Positions 36,851 to 47,160 of a stretch of 64,000 nt of DNA are shown in pieces. Where the stretch lies: NCBI RefSeq assembly GCF_008831235.1, contig NZ_WBKF01000001.1, positions 434,001 to 498,000 on the forward strand. The letters are read 5' to 3'. Below the pieces are notes generated by a model. That model was not told the DNA's origin, did no database searches, and saw only the letters and a list, made by a program, of their open reading frames with translations. The stretch is from Pseudoclavibacter sp. CFCC 11306 (lineage in GTDB: Bacteria; Actinomycetota; Actinomycetes; Actinomycetales; Microbacteriaceae). Each line of letters starts with the position of its first letter. The first letter of the stretch is position 1. The position numbers and the translations under genes are program-made.

Positions 36851-37202
36851 GTTTTCCCTCGTCGAGTGTCGGGCCGGCGAGCACGTGGGCGTGCACATGG
36901 AACACCGACTGCCCTGCGGCAGCGCCGGTGTTGAACACGAGTCGGAACTCGCCGTCGGCGTACTGGCGGGCGAGATCGCCGGCCATCTTCACCACTTTGG
37001 CGAGCAGCTCGGGTTCTTCGGCAAGCTCGACGACATCGCGGAAGTCGGCGCTCTTGGGAATCACCAACAGGTGCAGCTCGGCCTGTGGGTTGATGTCGCG
37101 GATCGCGATCAGGTCGTCCGTCTCGGCGACGATGTCGGCGGGAATCTCTCGATCGATGATCTTGCTGAAGATGCTGGGTGTCTCGGCGCTCATGCTGCTC
37201 AT
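36843..37202 (-). CDS. HIT-family protein
   Basis: 119 residues (ATG 37202; ATG 37193 also possible). It contains [34 protein letters not shown] and the histidine triad [15 protein letters not shown] proteins hydrolyse nucleoside phosphoramidates or dinucleotides such as AMP-lysine. Its 3' end overlaps the phoH start by 8 bases, and it follows rsmE after 16 bases. Confidence 0.92.
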   Translation of the reverse strand: MSSMSAETPSIFSKIIDREIPADIVAETDDLIAIRDINPQAELHLLVIPKSADFRDVVELAEEPELLAKVVKMAGDLARQYADGEFRLVFNTGAAAGQSVFHVHAHVLAGPTLDEGKLA

Positions 37203-37218
37203 CTTAGTCGCCCGCCGG

Positions 37219-38088
37219 TCACCACCGGCCGAGCCGGGCGCTCAGCACCGAGATCGCCGCAAGACCGGCGCTCGACGTGCGCAGCACGCTCTCGCCCAGA
37301 CGCACTGGGATCACCCCGGCATTCATCAGCCGGTCGCGTTCGGCGGGGTCCGTTCCGCCTTCGGGGCCGATGATCACCATGACCTCGCCGTGCGCTGCTT
37401 CGACGGCCCGATCCAGCGACACCGCGGTCAGTCGTTCCTTCGCCTCTGGGTCGAGCAGCAGGGCAAGCCGACCTCCTGCGACATCAGCTTGTGCACCGTC
37501 CAACGCCGCCGCAAGCTGCGGCGTCGTCACCGGTTCGCCGACCTCTGGCACGCGCGCACGCAGCGACTGCTTCGCTGCCTCTCGCACAACTGACGCCCAA
37601 CGCTCCTGCCCCGTCGTCAGTTTGCGCCCCTGCCACACCGACACACTGCGCTTCGCCTGCCATGGCACCACCGCATCCACACCGGCCTCGGTCGCACTCT
37701 GAATCGCGAGCTCGTCACGACCGCCCTTCGCGAGAGCCTGAACCAGGGTCAGCGAGGGCGTCGGCAGCTCATGGGCGATTCGCTGTTCGACGCGCAGTGC
37801 GAGCATTGACTTGGTGGTGGCGGCGACGGCTCCGACGAGTTCGAGCCCGGTGCCGTCGGCGACGCTCAGGGTCTCATCTCGCTTCAGCCGACGCACTGAG
37901 GTCGCGTGGTGCGCCTCGGCTCCGGCGAAGGCTACGAGGTCACCGGGCTGCGCCTGCCATGCGGATGCGGTGGCCGCATCGTGAAACGCCTGACCGGGCA
38001 GCTGGGCGAGTGTGCGGCTGACGGTCTGCTCGTCACTGTCGGAGGCGAGCTCCAGACGCAGCAGCTGCTCGGGCAGGAACAGCGGCAT
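37219..38088 (-). CDS. rsmE: 16S rRNA (uracil1498-N3)-methyltransferase
   Basis: 289 residues, longer than E. coli RsmE because of an N-terminal extension. The SPOUT knot is shown by VMVIIGPEGGTDPAERDRL and IPVRLGESVLRTSSAGLAAI; the PUA-like part includes GAEAHHATSVRRLKRDETL. It methylates U1498 in the decoding centre using S-adenosylmethionine. Its ATG shares one base with the dnaJ stop (TGATG). Confidence 0.94.
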   Translation of the reverse strand: MPLFLPEQLLRLELASDSDEQTVSRTLAQLPGQAFHDAATASAWQAQPGDLVAFAGAEAHHATSVRRLKRDETLSVADGTGLELVGAVAATTKSMLALRVEQRIAHELPTPSLTLVQALAKGGRDELAIQSATEAGVDAVVPWQAKRSVSVWQGRKLTTGQERWASVVREAAKQSLRARVPEVGEPVTTPQLAAALDGAQADVAGGRLALLLDPEAKERLTAVSLDRAVEAAHGEVMVIIGPEGGTDPAERDRLMNAGVIPVRLGESVLRTSSAGLAAISVLSARLGRW

Positions 38089-39188
38089 CAGCCGCGACCC
38101 ATGAACCGCTTGCGGAAGCGCTGGAAGCCCGACTTCGCTGCGCTGGTCAGGTGCGGTGCCTCGTCGTTGCGCAGCTTCGCCAGCTGTTCGACCAGACGCC
38201 GCTGATCGCCGCTCAGTTTGGTGGGAGTCGACACCCGCAGCGAGATTCGCAGCGCGCCACGCGAGTTGCGGTGCAGGTGCGTGACGCCGTGGTCGGCGAT
38301 CGTGATCACGTCGGCGCTCTGTGCGCCGGGCTTGACCTCGATGTCGAGAGGGCCGTCGAAGCTCTCGATCTTCGCGCTGGCGCCGAGAATCGCATCCGTC
38401 ATCGAGACCTCGAGTGAGGCCAGCAGGTCGTCGCCGTCGCGGGTGAAGGTCTCGTCGTTCTCGACGTGCACCTCGAAGTAGAGGTCGCCGCGGGGTCCGC
38501 CGCCGGGGCCGACCTCACCGCGACCGGCGAGGTGCAGACGTACGCCGTTGTCGATGCCTGCCGGAATCGGCACCGTGATGGTCTCTCGTGAGCGCAGGCG
38601 GCCCTGGCCGGCGCAGTCGGGGCACGGCTGCGGAATGATCGTTCCGTAGCCCTTGCACATCGGGCAGACGGCCTCTGTGAGCACGTTGCCGAGCAGAGAC
38701 CGCACCTGCTGCTGAACGTAGCCCTCGCCGTGGCAGTAGTCGCAGGTCACCGGCGACGAGCCGGGCGCTGCGCCCGAGCCGGTGCAGGTCTCACAGACCT
38801 TCGCCGAGTCGACCTCGACGTCTTCTGAGGCGCCGAACACGACGTCACGAAGCGAGACGTTGATGCGCACCAAGGCGTCATCCCCGCGCTGCTGGCGTGG
38901 CTTGGGGCCGCGGTGTCCGCGACCGCCTCCCCCGCCGCCGAAGAACGCGTCGAAGATGTCGCCGAAGCCGAACTGCCCGTCACCCGTGTCGCCGCGGTCG
39001 TACTGCGCGCGCTTGGTCTCGTCCGAGAGAATCTCATAGGCCAGCGTCACCTGTTTGAACTGTTCTGCAGCCTGCGGGTCGGGATTCACATCGGGGTGCA
39101 GCTTGCGTGCCAGGCGGCGGTAGGCCTTCTTGATCTCATCCTGGTTCGCCTCACGAGACACGCCCAGTGTTTCGTAGTGATCGGTCAT
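38088..39188 (-). CDS. dnaJ: Chaperone DnaJ (type I)
   Basis: 366 residues from ATG 39188, with GGAG nine bases upstream. The J domain has [17 protein letters not shown] (HPD motif). A Gly-rich linker [13 protein letters not shown] follows, then four zinc repeats: [24 protein letters not shown] and CPDCAGQG. The C-terminal substrate domain is complete. This is the DnaJ copy typically paired with hrcA in actinobacteria (DnaJ2), and it is the Hsp70 co-chaperone. It shares the CIRCE-controlled transcript with hrcA. Confidence 0.95.
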   Translation of the reverse strand: MTDHYETLGVSREANQDEIKKAYRRLARKLHPDVNPDPQAAEQFKQVTLAYEILSDETKRAQYDRGDTGDGQFGFGDIFDAFFGGGGGGRGHRGPKPRQQRGDDALVRINVSLRDVVFGASEDVEVDSAKVCETCTGSGAAPGSSPVTCDYCHGEGYVQQQVRSLLGNVLTEAVCPMCKGYGTIIPQPCPDCAGQGRLRSRETITVPIPAGIDNGVRLHLAGRGEVGPGGGPRGDLYFEVHVENDETFTRDGDDLLASLEVSMTDAILGASAKIESFDGPLDIEVKPGAQSADVITIADHGVTHLHRNSRGALRISLRVSTPTKLSGDQRRLVEQLAKLRNDEAPHLTSAAKSGFQRFRKRFMGRG

Positions 39189-39252
39189 TCTGTTCGTCTC
39201 CAATTGTGATGGTCGTCGTTCGCCTCAGGGGCGGGATTCGTGCGGTTCGCGG

Positions 39253-40287
39253 TCATCGCAGCATCTTCGACAGATAGCTGGCGACAGCCTGGACGGCCGC
39301 CATGTTCGCGCGGTAGTCCATGCGCGTCGGGCCCAGCACAGCCAGCCTGCCGTACTCGCCGCGCTGTTCGGAGCCATACCCGCTCGAGATCACGGCAGCC
39401 TCTTCGAGCCCTTCGTGCTCGTTCTCGCGACCGATGCGCACGGCGATGTCACGCCCCTCGGCGCCCATCTCTCCGAGCAGCCGCAGCAGAGCCACCTGTT
39501 CTTCGATGGCCTCGAGCACCGGCACCAGGGTGTGATCGAAGTCGGCCTCAGTGCGCATCAGGTTGCCGGTGCCGGCAACCACCAGACGCTCTGACCGAGA
39601 GCCCTCGACCCCCAGTTCGAGCGCGCCCAACAGCAGTTCGGCGAGCGGACGATCATCGGGTGCCGCATACTCGCGCACCTGCTCGGCGCGGTCGCCGAAC
39701 TGCTCGAGGTCGACGCCGCGCATCTGGTCGTTGATCAGCGCGCGCAGGCGCACGACCGATGGCCGCACCGACTGCGCCGACGCACCGGCCGGCAGCGTCA
39801 CGTGATGCTGTGCGACCGTGCCACGACTGGTGATCAGCACCACGAGCAGACGGCCGCCCTCGACGTCGACGATGTCGACTTTGCGCACACGCGTGCTCGA
39901 GAACGTCGGGTATCGCACGACGGCCAGCTGGTTGGTGAGCTGAGCGAGCAGACGCACCGTCTTCTCGATCATCACATCGAGATCGGCTTCGCCGGGAGTC
40001 AGAAACCGCTCGATCGCTCTGCGTTGTGGCGCTGTGATGCCGCGCAGCCGTGTCAGGTTGTCGACGAAGACCCGATAGCCTTTCTCAGTCGGCACGCGGC
40101 CGGCCGAGGTATGAGGCGCTGAGATGAGCTCCTCGTCTTCCAGAGCCGACATGTCATTGCGAATGGTGGCCGCAGACACGTGAAACTGGTGTCGAGAGAC
40201 CAGACCCGCCGAGCCGACCGGCTCTCGGGTGGCCACATAGTCGTTCACGATCGCCTGAAGCACCGCGAGACCTCGTTCGGTCGCCAT
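39253..40287 (-). CDS. hrcA: Heat-inducible repressor HrcA
   Basis: 344 residues from ATG 40287 with GGAGGTGAT four bases upstream. The N-terminal winged helix includes VATREPVGSAGLV and VSAATIRNDMSALEDEELI followed by HTSAGRVPTEKGYRVFVDNL, the most conserved HrcA segment. It represses chaperone genes through CIRCE and needs GroEL for folding. A CIRCE element lies 29 bases upstream, showing autoregulation. Confidence 0.96.
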   Translation of the reverse strand: MATERGLAVLQAIVNDYVATREPVGSAGLVSRHQFHVSAATIRNDMSALEDEELISAPHTSAGRVPTEKGYRVFVDNLTRLRGITAPQRRAIERFLTPGEADLDVMIEKTVRLLAQLTNQLAVVRYPTFSSTRVRKVDIVDVEGGRLLVVLITSRGTVAQHHVTLPAGASAQSVRPSVVRLRALINDQMRGVDLEQFGDRAEQVREYAAPDDRPLAELLLGALELGVEGSRSERLVVAGTGNLMRTEADFDHTLVPVLEAIEEQVALLRLLGEMGAEGRDIAVRIGRENEHEGLEEAAVISSGYGSEQRGEYGRLAVLGPTRMDYRANMAAVQAVASYLSKMLR

Positions 40288-40315
40288 GGCAATCACCTCC
40301 GGGTTGACTCCGCTG

Positions 40316-40342
40316 CTGGCACTCTCATGTCTCGAGTGCTAA
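40316..40342. promoter_or_regulatory. CIRCE element
   Basis: CTGGCACTC (40316-40324), nine bases, GAGTGCTAA (40334-40342). The right arm is identical to the consensus TTAGCACTC-N9-GAGTGCTAA and the left arm differs at two positions. It controls the hrcA-dnaJ transcript and might also cover the promoter region downstream of hemW. Confidence 0.92.
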
Positions 40343-40379
40343 TCATAGCGCGCCTGTCGCTTCACGGCGCGAGCCAGAC

Positions 40380-41534
40380 CTATGCGATCAGATCTGCCAC
40401 CACGCGGTCGGCGAGCAGGCGACCACGCAGCGTGAGCGCTGCTCGCCCACCTGCCAGCGCATCCGCATCGAGCAGGCCGTCGCCGGCCAGCAGGGGCAGC
40501 TCGTCGCGACGCTCAGCGGCGATCTCGGCCACGCCGATGCCCTCGCGCAGCCGACTGCCCAGCATGATGCGCTCTTCGTAGCGAGCGGTGGCGTCCAGAG
40601 TCTCGCGGCCCGCCTCCGGGCTCTCGCCGGCGCGCACTCGGGCGGCATAGGGCGCGGGATGCTTCACGTTCCACCAGCGTTGGTCGCCGACGTGGCTGTG
40701 CGCACCGGGGCCGATGCCCCACCAGTCGTCATTGTGCCAGTAGCGCAGGTTGTGTCGACAGCGTCGGTCGACGTCGTCATCGACGACGCGCGCCCAGTTG
40801 CTGAGCTCGTACCACTCGAACCCCTCGCGACGCATGCGGGCATCGAGCCACTCGTACTTGTCTGCGGTGAGGTCGTCGTCGGGTTCGGCTACCTCGCCGT
40901 GCCTGATCTGGCGGGCGAGCTTCGTGCCCGGCTCGACGATCAGCGCGTAGGCCGAGAGATGATCGGGATGCTGGGCCAGAGCCTCGTCGACGCTGGTCTG
41001 CCAGTCGGCCATCGACTCCCCCGGGGTGCCGTAGATCAGGTCGAGCGACACCTGCAGCCCTGCTGCTCGCGCCCACTGCACCACCAGTGGAATGCGTTCG
41101 GGGCGATGCACCCGGTCGAGAGTGCGCAGCACGTGCGGCACGGCTGACTGCATGCCGAACGACACGCGGGTGAACCCGGCCGCGGCGAGTTCTTGCAGGG
41201 CGGCGGCGTCGACCGTCTCGGGGTTCGCCTCGGTGGTGATCTCGCAGTGGGGCGCCAGGCCCCACTCATCGCGGATGCGGTGCAGGATCATGGTGAGATC
41301 GGAGACCGGCAGCATGGTCGGGGTGCCGCCGCCGAAGAAGACCGTGTCGACCTGGTCGGGAGCATGATCGCCGTCGCGCAGCACACCGGCGGCGTAGCCG
41401 ACCTCGTCGGCCGCCACCTGCGCATACTCGCTCTGGCCGAAGCCGCGCAGCTGGGTGCCGGTGTAGGTGTTGAAGTCGCAGTATCCGCAGCGCACCCGGC
41501 AGAACGGAATGTGCACGTAGACGCTGAACGTCAC
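40380..41534 (-). CDS. hemW: HemW-type radical SAM protein
   Basis: 384 residues. The iron-sulfur cluster motif [20 protein letters not shown] (CxxxCxxC) is followed by [20 protein letters not shown] and [20 protein letters not shown]. It belongs to the coproporphyrinogen oxidase-like HemW group, now regarded as heme chaperones. The short C-terminal domain lacks nothing obvious. It overlaps lepA by ATGA. Confidence 0.92.
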   Translation of the reverse strand: MTFSVYVHIPFCRVRCGYCDFNTYTGTQLRGFGQSEYAQVAADEVGYAAGVLRDGDHAPDQVDTVFFGGGTPTMLPVSDLTMILHRIRDEWGLAPHCEITTEANPETVDAAALQELAAAGFTRVSFGMQSAVPHVLRTLDRVHRPERIPLVVQWARAAGLQVSLDLIYGTPGESMADWQTSVDEALAQHPDHLSAYALIVEPGTKLARQIRHGEVAEPDDDLTADKYEWLDARMRREGFEWYELSNWARVVDDDVDRRCRHNLRYWHNDDWWGIGPGAHSHVGDQRWWNVKHPAPYAARVRAGESPEAGRETLDATARYEERIMLGSRLREGIGVAEIAAERRDELPLLAGDGLLDADALAGGRAALTLRGRLLADRVVADLIA

Positions 41535-43399
41535 TTGCGCTTCTCGCCCTTTTGGCCGCCGCCGTCGCTCGAGATCGCGGCGATGAAGGCCTCTTGCGGA
41601 ACCTCGACGCGACCGATCGACTTCATGCGCTTCTTGCCCTCTTTCTGCTTCTCGAGCAGTTTGCGCTTGCGCGAGATGTCACCGCCGTAGCACTTGGCCA
41701 GCACGTCTTTGCGCAGGGCACGAATGTTCTCACGAGCGATGATGCGGGCGCCGATGGCCGCCTGGATCGGCACCTCGAACTGCTGGCGAGGAATCAGCTC
41801 GCGCAGCCGCTGTGTCATCTTCACACCATAGGCGTAGGCCGCATCGCGATGTACGATCGCGCTGAACGCATCGACTTTCTCTCCCTGCAGCAGGATGTCG
41901 ACCTTCACCAGGTCGGCGCTCTGGGTGCCGGTCTGCTCATAGTCAAGCGAGGCGTAGCCCTGTGTGCGGCTCTTCAGCTGGTCGAAGAAGTCGAAGACGA
42001 TCTCGCCGAGCGGCAGCGTGTAGTGCAGTTCGACGCGCTGCTCGCTGAGATAGTCCATGCCCTGCATGGTGCCGCGACGGGACTGACAGAGCTCCATGAT
42101 TGCGCCGACATAGTCTTTCGGCGCCAGGATCGTGGCGCGCACGATCGGTTCCTGCACATCGACGATTTTGCCGTCTGGAAACTCGGAGGGATTGGTGACG
42201 TGCACCTGGGTGCCGTCTTCGGCGGTGACGTCGTAGATCACGCTGGGTGCGGTGGCGATCAGATCGAGGTTGAACTCGCGGCGCAGACGCTCCGAGATGA
42301 TCTCGAGATGAAGCAGGCCCAGAAACCCGCAGCGGAAGCCGAAGCCGAGTGCCACCGAGGTCTCTGGCTCGTAGATCAGCGCGGCGTCTTCGAGTTTGAG
42401 CTTGTCAAGCGCCTCGCGCAGATCTGGGTAGTCGCTGCCGTCAAGCGGATAGAGCCCCGAGAACACCATCGGCTTGGCTTCGTCATAGCCGGGCAGCGCT
42501 TCGGTCGCGGGCCGGGCATGTGTGGTGATCGTGTCGCCGACCTTCGACTGTCGAACGTCTTTCACCCCGGTGATCAGATAGCCGACCTCGCCCGCGGCCA
42601 AACCGTCGCTCGGTCTCGGCTCTGGCGAGCTGACGCCGATCTCGAGAATCTCATGCGTCGCCTTGGTGCTGAGCATCTGCACGCGTTCACGAGGCTTCAG
42701 CCGGCCGTCGACGACCCTGACATAGGTGACCACGCCACGATATGCGTCGTACACAGAGTCGAAGATCATCGCACGAGCGGGCGCGTCGGGGTCGCCTTGC
42801 GGTGCTGGAATGCGGCGCACGACTTCGTCGAGCAGCGCTTCGACTCCTTCGCCGGTCTTGCCCGAGACCCGCAGCACGTCGGCGGGGTCGCCGCCGATCA
42901 GCCCGGCGAGTTCGGCGGCGAAGCGCTCCGGGTCGGCGCTGGGCAGGTCGATCTTGTTCAGCACCGGGATGATCGTCAGATCGTTCTCAAGAGCCAGATA
43001 GAGATTGGCCAGAGTCTGGGCCTCGATGCCCTGCGCCGCGTCGACCAGCAGAATCGCGCCTTCGCAGGCCGCCAGAGAACGCGACACCTCGTAGGTGAAG
43101 TCGACGTGACCGGGCGTGTCAATCATGTTCAGGGCGTACCCCTGATCGCCGACACCCCACGGCATGCGCACGGCCTGGCTCTTGATCGTGATGCCGCGCT
43201 CGCGCTCGATGTCCATGCGATCGAGATACTGCGCCCGCATGTCACGGTCAGAGACGATGCCGGTGATCTGTAGCATTCGATCGGCCAGGGTCGACTTGCC
43301 GTGGTCGATGTGCGCGATGATGCAGAAGTTGCGGATGCGCTTCGAGTCGGTGGCTGCGGGCACGATCTGACGTGCCTGCTGGTCGGTGACTCTGGGCAT
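41531..43399 (-). CDS. lepA: Elongation factor 4 (LepA)
   Basis: 622 residues. The GTPase domain starts [20 protein letters not shown], with G3 [10 protein letters not shown] and G4 PVLNKIDLP. Domains II-V and the LepA-specific C-terminal domain ([20 protein letters not shown], ending [17 protein letters not shown]) are complete. EF4 is a ribosome-associated GTPase acting in initiation or back-translocation. Confidence 0.97.
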   Translation of the reverse strand: MPRVTDQQARQIVPAATDSKRIRNFCIIAHIDHGKSTLADRMLQITGIVSDRDMRAQYLDRMDIERERGITIKSQAVRMPWGVGDQGYALNMIDTPGHVDFTYEVSRSLAACEGAILLVDAAQGIEAQTLANLYLALENDLTIIPVLNKIDLPSADPERFAAELAGLIGGDPADVLRVSGKTGEGVEALLDEVVRRIPAPQGDPDAPARAMIFDSVYDAYRGVVTYVRVVDGRLKPRERVQMLSTKATHEILEIGVSSPEPRPSDGLAAGEVGYLITGVKDVRQSKVGDTITTHARPATEALPGYDEAKPMVFSGLYPLDGSDYPDLREALDKLKLEDAALIYEPETSVALGFGFRCGFLGLLHLEIISERLRREFNLDLIATAPSVIYDVTAEDGTQVHVTNPSEFPDGKIVDVQEPIVRATILAPKDYVGAIMELCQSRRGTMQGMDYLSEQRVELHYTLPLGEIVFDFFDQLKSRTQGYASLDYEQTGTQSADLVKVDILLQGEKVDAFSAIVHRDAAYAYGVKMTQRLRELIPRQQFEVPIQAAIGARIIARENIRALRKDVLAKCYGGDISRKRKLLEKQKEGKKRMKSIGRVEVPQEAFIAAISSDGGGQKGEKRK

Positions 43400-43430
43400 G
43401 CGCTCCTCTTTCTCTGCGGCCTGCTATGCA

Positions 43431-43456
43431 GAAGGCCCGCTCAGGGGCGGGCCTTC
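43431..43456 (-). terminator. Hairpin between rpsT and lepA
   Basis: GAAGGCCCGC (43431-43440) pairs with GCGGGCCTTC (43447-43456), loop TCAGGG. It follows the rpsT stop by 21 bases and would separate the abundant S20 mRNA from lepA. No U-run. Confidence 0.75.
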
Positions 43457-43477
43457 ACGAACTCCTGGGTCTCAGAC

Positions 43478-43738
43478 TCAGAGAGAGTTGACCTGCTTGG
43501 TCAGCTTCGACTTGCGGTTCGCAGCGGTGTTCTTGTGCAGAACGCCCTTCGTGACCGCCTTGTCGAGCTTCTTCGAGACGATGAGCAGTTCGGCCTGAGC
43601 CTTCTCTTTGTCGCCTGCTGCGACGGCCTCACGGGTCTTACGCGAGAGGGTGCGCAGTTCGCTCTTCAGCGCGCGATTGCGCTCAGTGCGCTTGGCGTTG
43701 GTGAGGATGCGCTTCTTCTGGGACTTAATGTTCGCCAC
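43478..43738 (-). CDS. rpsT: Small ribosomal subunit protein bS20
   Basis: 86 residues, basic, beginning [20 protein letters not shown] and containing [18 protein letters not shown], both diagnostic of S20. It is a primary 16S rRNA-binding protein. It stands between holA (divergent here) and lepA, as is common in bacteria; codon use is strongly biased to C-ending codons, typical of high expression. Confidence 0.97.
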   Translation of the reverse strand: MANIKSQKKRILTNAKRTERNRALKSELRTLSRKTREAVAAGDKEKAQAELLIVSKKLDKAVTKGVLHKNTAANRKSKLTKQVNSL

Positions 43739-43848
43739 TGTCGTCTTTCTGTCAGTCTTCTGGTAAGCCCGGTCGGGTTCGACACGGACACATCACACCG
43801 AGGGTGTGCAGGCCAAGCATCTACACTACCAAACGCCGGGGCAGGCGC

Positions 43849-44859
43849 TCAACTGCCGATGCGTCGTGTCGCAAGTCTGCGCACGAGCCGCTCCAGAGCA
43901 TAGCCGCCGTCGACGGACTGCCCCTTGATCTGGGCGTCTGTGTCGGCCACCGCTCGCACGGCACGACCCAGCTCCACGGGATTCCACCGTGCCGCATCCT
44001 GCTGAGCACGCCGAATCTGCCAGGGTGCGCCCCCGACCCTCGAGGCCAGCTGCTGCGGAGAGGCGTGCACCTCGCAGACGGCGGCCATCAGGCGCACCTT
44101 CGTCGCGATCGCCGCGACGATCGGCACCGCGTTCATGCCCTGCTGCCCGGCGTGTCGAACCAAGACCAGGGCCTTCGCGGTCTGCCCCGCCAGTGCGGCG
44201 TCTGCGATGGCGAACCCCGTCGTCTCGACCCGCCCGCCGAAGTAGCGGTCGATGTCAGCCCGAGTGATGTTCTCGGTCACGTCTGCGACGAGCTGTCTGC
44301 AGGCGGCCGCCAGCTCTGTGGTGTCTGCGCTGAACGCGTCGACGAGCGCCCGAGCCGCATCGGGGTCGATGCGCCGACCCGCCAACTGCAGCTCTTCTCG
44401 CACGAAGGTCTGCTTGTCATCGTCGCGTTTGAGCTCTGCGCACTCCACCTCGAGCGCAGAGGCCACATCGCGGATCGCCGTCAGCAGCTTCTTGCCGCGG
44501 ACCCCTTTGCGATGTCTCAGCACCACGGTCACATCGGGATCGGCCTGACCGATGTAGTCGATCGCATCGCTCAGAAAGGCATCGGTCATCTGCTCAAGGT
44601 GATCGACCCAGATGAAACGCGGCTGAGCGAACAGCGAAGGCGACGCGACGCTCAGCAGTGAGCCGGAGGCGTACTCTCGTGCGTCAAGATCAGAGAACTC
44701 GACCTCCTGCTGCTGATCGCTCGCCTGCTGCTGCGCTGCGGCACGCAGCAGCTGTCGGGCGCGATCGGCCAAGAGGTCTTCTGGGCCGCTCAGCAGAACG
44801 ATCGGTGCGAGACGCACCTGGCTCCATCGTGCACGCTGGATCTTGCCCTTCGCCGCCAC
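43849..44859 (-). CDS. holA: DNA polymerase III subunit delta
   Basis: 336 residues. Typical HolA blocks: APIVLLSGPEDLLADRARQL at the N-terminus, SLFAQPRFIWVDHLEQM, VVLRHRKGVRGKKLLTAI, and C-terminal PWQIRRAQQDAARWNPVELG with ADTDAQIKGQSVDGGYALER. It opens the sliding clamp within the clamp loader. It follows comEC after 57 bases, the standard comEA-comEC-holA-rpsT order. Confidence 0.93.
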   Translation of the reverse strand: MAAKGKIQRARWSQVRLAPIVLLSGPEDLLADRARQLLRAAAQQQASDQQQEVEFSDLDAREYASGSLLSVASPSLFAQPRFIWVDHLEQMTDAFLSDAIDYIGQADPDVTVVLRHRKGVRGKKLLTAIRDVASALEVECAELKRDDDKQTFVREELQLAGRRIDPDAARALVDAFSADTTELAAACRQLVADVTENITRADIDRYFGGRVETTGFAIADAALAGQTAKALVLVRHAGQQGMNAVPIVAAIATKVRLMAAVCEVHASPQQLASRVGGAPWQIRRAQQDAARWNPVELGRAVRAVADTDAQIKGQSVDGGYALERLVRRLATRRIGS

Positions 44860-44916
44860 GCGACTCCTCGTCTTCCCTCTGATTCTGTCTGTGTGCCGGG
44901 TCGACGTCGTGTCGGC

Positions 44917-47160
44917 TCAGCAGCCGTGCTCACACCATACCGCGAGCCGCTGACCTCCTCTGGCCGATTCGTGCGCACGGGGTGCCTCACGCGTGCCTTC
45001 CGAGACCTCGGGAGGCTCGGCGCTCACTGCCACGCGGCCGTGCTGATCGGTGCGGCGAACAGCAGTGCCGCTGCGCTGCAGCGTGGCCAGGAGCTTGGGC
45101 GTCGGATGCCCATAGGAGTTGCCCCGACCGCAGGAGATCAGGCCAAGGGTGGGCCGCAGCTCGAGGTAGAGGCCCGGCCAGTGATCGGCGGAACCGTGAT
45201 GGGCGACTTTCACCACGTCGATTCTTCGCACACCGAGCGCAGACAGCTCGCGAGCGACTGATCGCTGCCCGTCTGCGTCGAGGTCGGCGAGCGTCAGCAG
45301 GCGCAGATCTGGCAGATCGATCAGCATCGCGAGACTGCTGGCGTTCGGGTCATGCACGGGTCGGCCCCCTGCCGCACCTGGCGCCGCCTTCTTGGGGTGC
45401 AGGGCACGCCACGCGATGCCGGCCCCAGCCGGTGTCTGCTGTGTCGAGCTGCGTGCATCGTCGAGACCGGAGACCGCCTGTATGCTCCCGGCGTCGCCGA
45501 GGCCGGCACGCACGACCCGACGAGCCTGCAGCCGCCCGGCCGCACGATCCAGCTTCGCGTCGACGACGTCGGGGATCAGAACAGTGTCGACCTGAGCCAC
45601 TTTCGCGACCGCTTCGGTGGCTCCGGCATGGTCGACGTCCGAGTGTGTCAGCACGACGACGTCGGTTGCGGTGACCTGCGCCCCGCGCAGGCAGTCGGTG
45701 ATCCTCTGCGCAGACTCGCCTGTGTCGATCAGCACGGTTGCGCCGGAGCCCTGCACGAGCAGGCCGTCGCCCTGCCCCACATCGCACTGCAGTATCGGCG
45801 TGCCCACCGGCAGCCGACTGGCCGACAGCACGTGGCCGATGCCGGTGACCGCCACAGCCGCAGTCGCCACCAACAGCGCGCCGCCAAAGCTGACCAGCCG
45901 CACGCGCCGCCGCCAGTTCAGGCGCGGCCGATGCCGTCGCGATCGGCGCCGTCGTGGTCGGTGCGCTTCGTCGTCTCGTCGTTCTACTGAGGAGCGAATG
46001 CTCAATCGGCGTGAGCCGGTCGATGAAGACGCAGTTGACGTCGGCCCATGCCCGGATCCGATCAGGGTGCCGACGGTCAAGAGCGCGAGCAGCAGCCCGC
46101 TCGCCATTCCGCCTGCTGGCCAGGACGGCCATGGAATCGCGCCGAACGGGTGCGAGCTGAAGTGCGCCGCGACCTGACCGATCCACCACCCGCCGGGAGC
46201 CGCAAGCATCGCGAAGACGACGGCGAGCCACGGTGCCCACGCTGCTGTGAGGCAGCTGAGCACGCCGAGCACCGTCACCGCAGGCACTGCGGGCAGAGCC
46301 AGCAGATTCGCAGCCAGCTGGTGACCGGACGCGGGCTGCCCGTCGATCAGCAGGAGCAGCGGCTGACACGCCATCAGTGCGGCCGTACTGGGCGCCAGCA
46401 GATTCGCGATCGCCTCGGGCATCCATCGACACAGCCAGCGGGCGACCGGTCCGCTGAACAGCATCAGGCCAGCTGTCGCCGTCACCGACAGCCCGAACGC
46501 GACGCTGCCGGCAAGCTGCGGCTCCCAGAGCAGCAGGATCACAACGGCGACGCAGATGCCGACCACGCCGCGGCCGCCGCTCCACGGGCGCAGCAGCGTG
46601 ACCAGTGTGAGCATGGCCGCCGCTCGCAGCACGGTGACCTCCCCGCCCACCAGCAGCACGAACCCCCAGATGCCGGCCAGCTCGCCCACGCCGCGCCAGA
46701 GTCTCGGTGTGTGCATGAGCCCGAGCAGCCCCTGCACCATGCCGACGAGCACCGCCACATTCGACCCGCTGACCGCAGTGATGTGGGCGAGGCCGGTGGC
46801 GAGCATGTTCGCGTCCGTCGTGTCGGGCAGCCCGTCGACCACGCCGACTGAGACGCCTCCGATCAGGCCGGTGACCTCGGGGCTCAGCGGCAGCAGCCCG
46901 CCAAGGTCTGCGAGAATGCGGCCGAACGCAGCCCGCATCTGCTCTGCCCAGTCTGGATCGAAGAGTTCGAGACTGCGCCGCAGCTCGCTGCGCGCGGCTG
47001 GCTCCCCGGCTCCCTGGCTCAACGCGAGCATCCACCCGCCGAGCACTGCCAGCAGCGCCGTCCCAGCGCGCCATCTGGGGCGTTCACCCCGCACCTCGCT
47101 CAGCTGCCGCCATTCGATCAGCTGCGGTGAGGCCAGCAGCGAACGCCTCCTGCCCCTCAT
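44917..47160 (-). CDS. comEC: ComEC/Rec2-type DNA uptake channel
   Basis: 747 residues. One N-terminal helix, then the Competence membrane domain (about 130-390) with LAHITAVSGSNVAVLVGMVQ, then a C-terminal metallo-beta-lactamase-like domain with QCDVGQGDGLLVQGSG, VVLTHSDVDHAGATEAV and VKVAHHGSADH. The amino-terminal OB-fold region seen in many ComEC proteins appears much reduced. ComEC moves single-stranded DNA across the membrane in transformation. It overlaps comEA as ATGA. Confidence 0.9.
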   Translation of the reverse strand: MRGRRRSLLASPQLIEWRQLSEVRGERPRWRAGTALLAVLGGWMLALSQGAGEPAARSELRRSLELFDPDWAEQMRAAFGRILADLGGLLPLSPEVTGLIGGVSVGVVDGLPDTTDANMLATGLAHITAVSGSNVAVLVGMVQGLLGLMHTPRLWRGVGELAGIWGFVLLVGGEVTVLRAAAMLTLVTLLRPWSGGRGVVGICVAVVILLLWEPQLAGSVAFGLSVTATAGLMLFSGPVARWLCRWMPEAIANLLAPSTAALMACQPLLLLIDGQPASGHQLAANLLALPAVPAVTVLGVLSCLTAAWAPWLAVVFAMLAAPGGWWIGQVAAHFSSHPFGAIPWPSWPAGGMASGLLLALLTVGTLIGSGHGPTSTASSSTGSRRLSIRSSVERRDDEAHRPRRRRSRRHRPRLNWRRRVRLVSFGGALLVATAAVAVTGIGHVLSASRLPVGTPILQCDVGQGDGLLVQGSGATVLIDTGESAQRITDCLRGAQVTATDVVVLTHSDVDHAGATEAVAKVAQVDTVLIPDVVDAKLDRAAGRLQARRVVRAGLGDAGSIQAVSGLDDARSSTQQTPAGAGIAWRALHPKKAAPGAAGGRPVHDPNASSLAMLIDLPDLRLLTLADLDADGQRSVARELSALGVRRIDVVKVAHHGSADHWPGLYLELRPTLGLISCGRGNSYGHPTPKLLATLQRSGTAVRRTDQHGRVAVSAEPPEVSEGTREAPRAHESARGGQRLAVWCEHGC

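Noticed and set aside
41552-43273. 573-codon open frame antisense to lepA
   Set aside because: Shadow frame opposite a fully conserved gene; no ribosome binding site and low-complexity composition.
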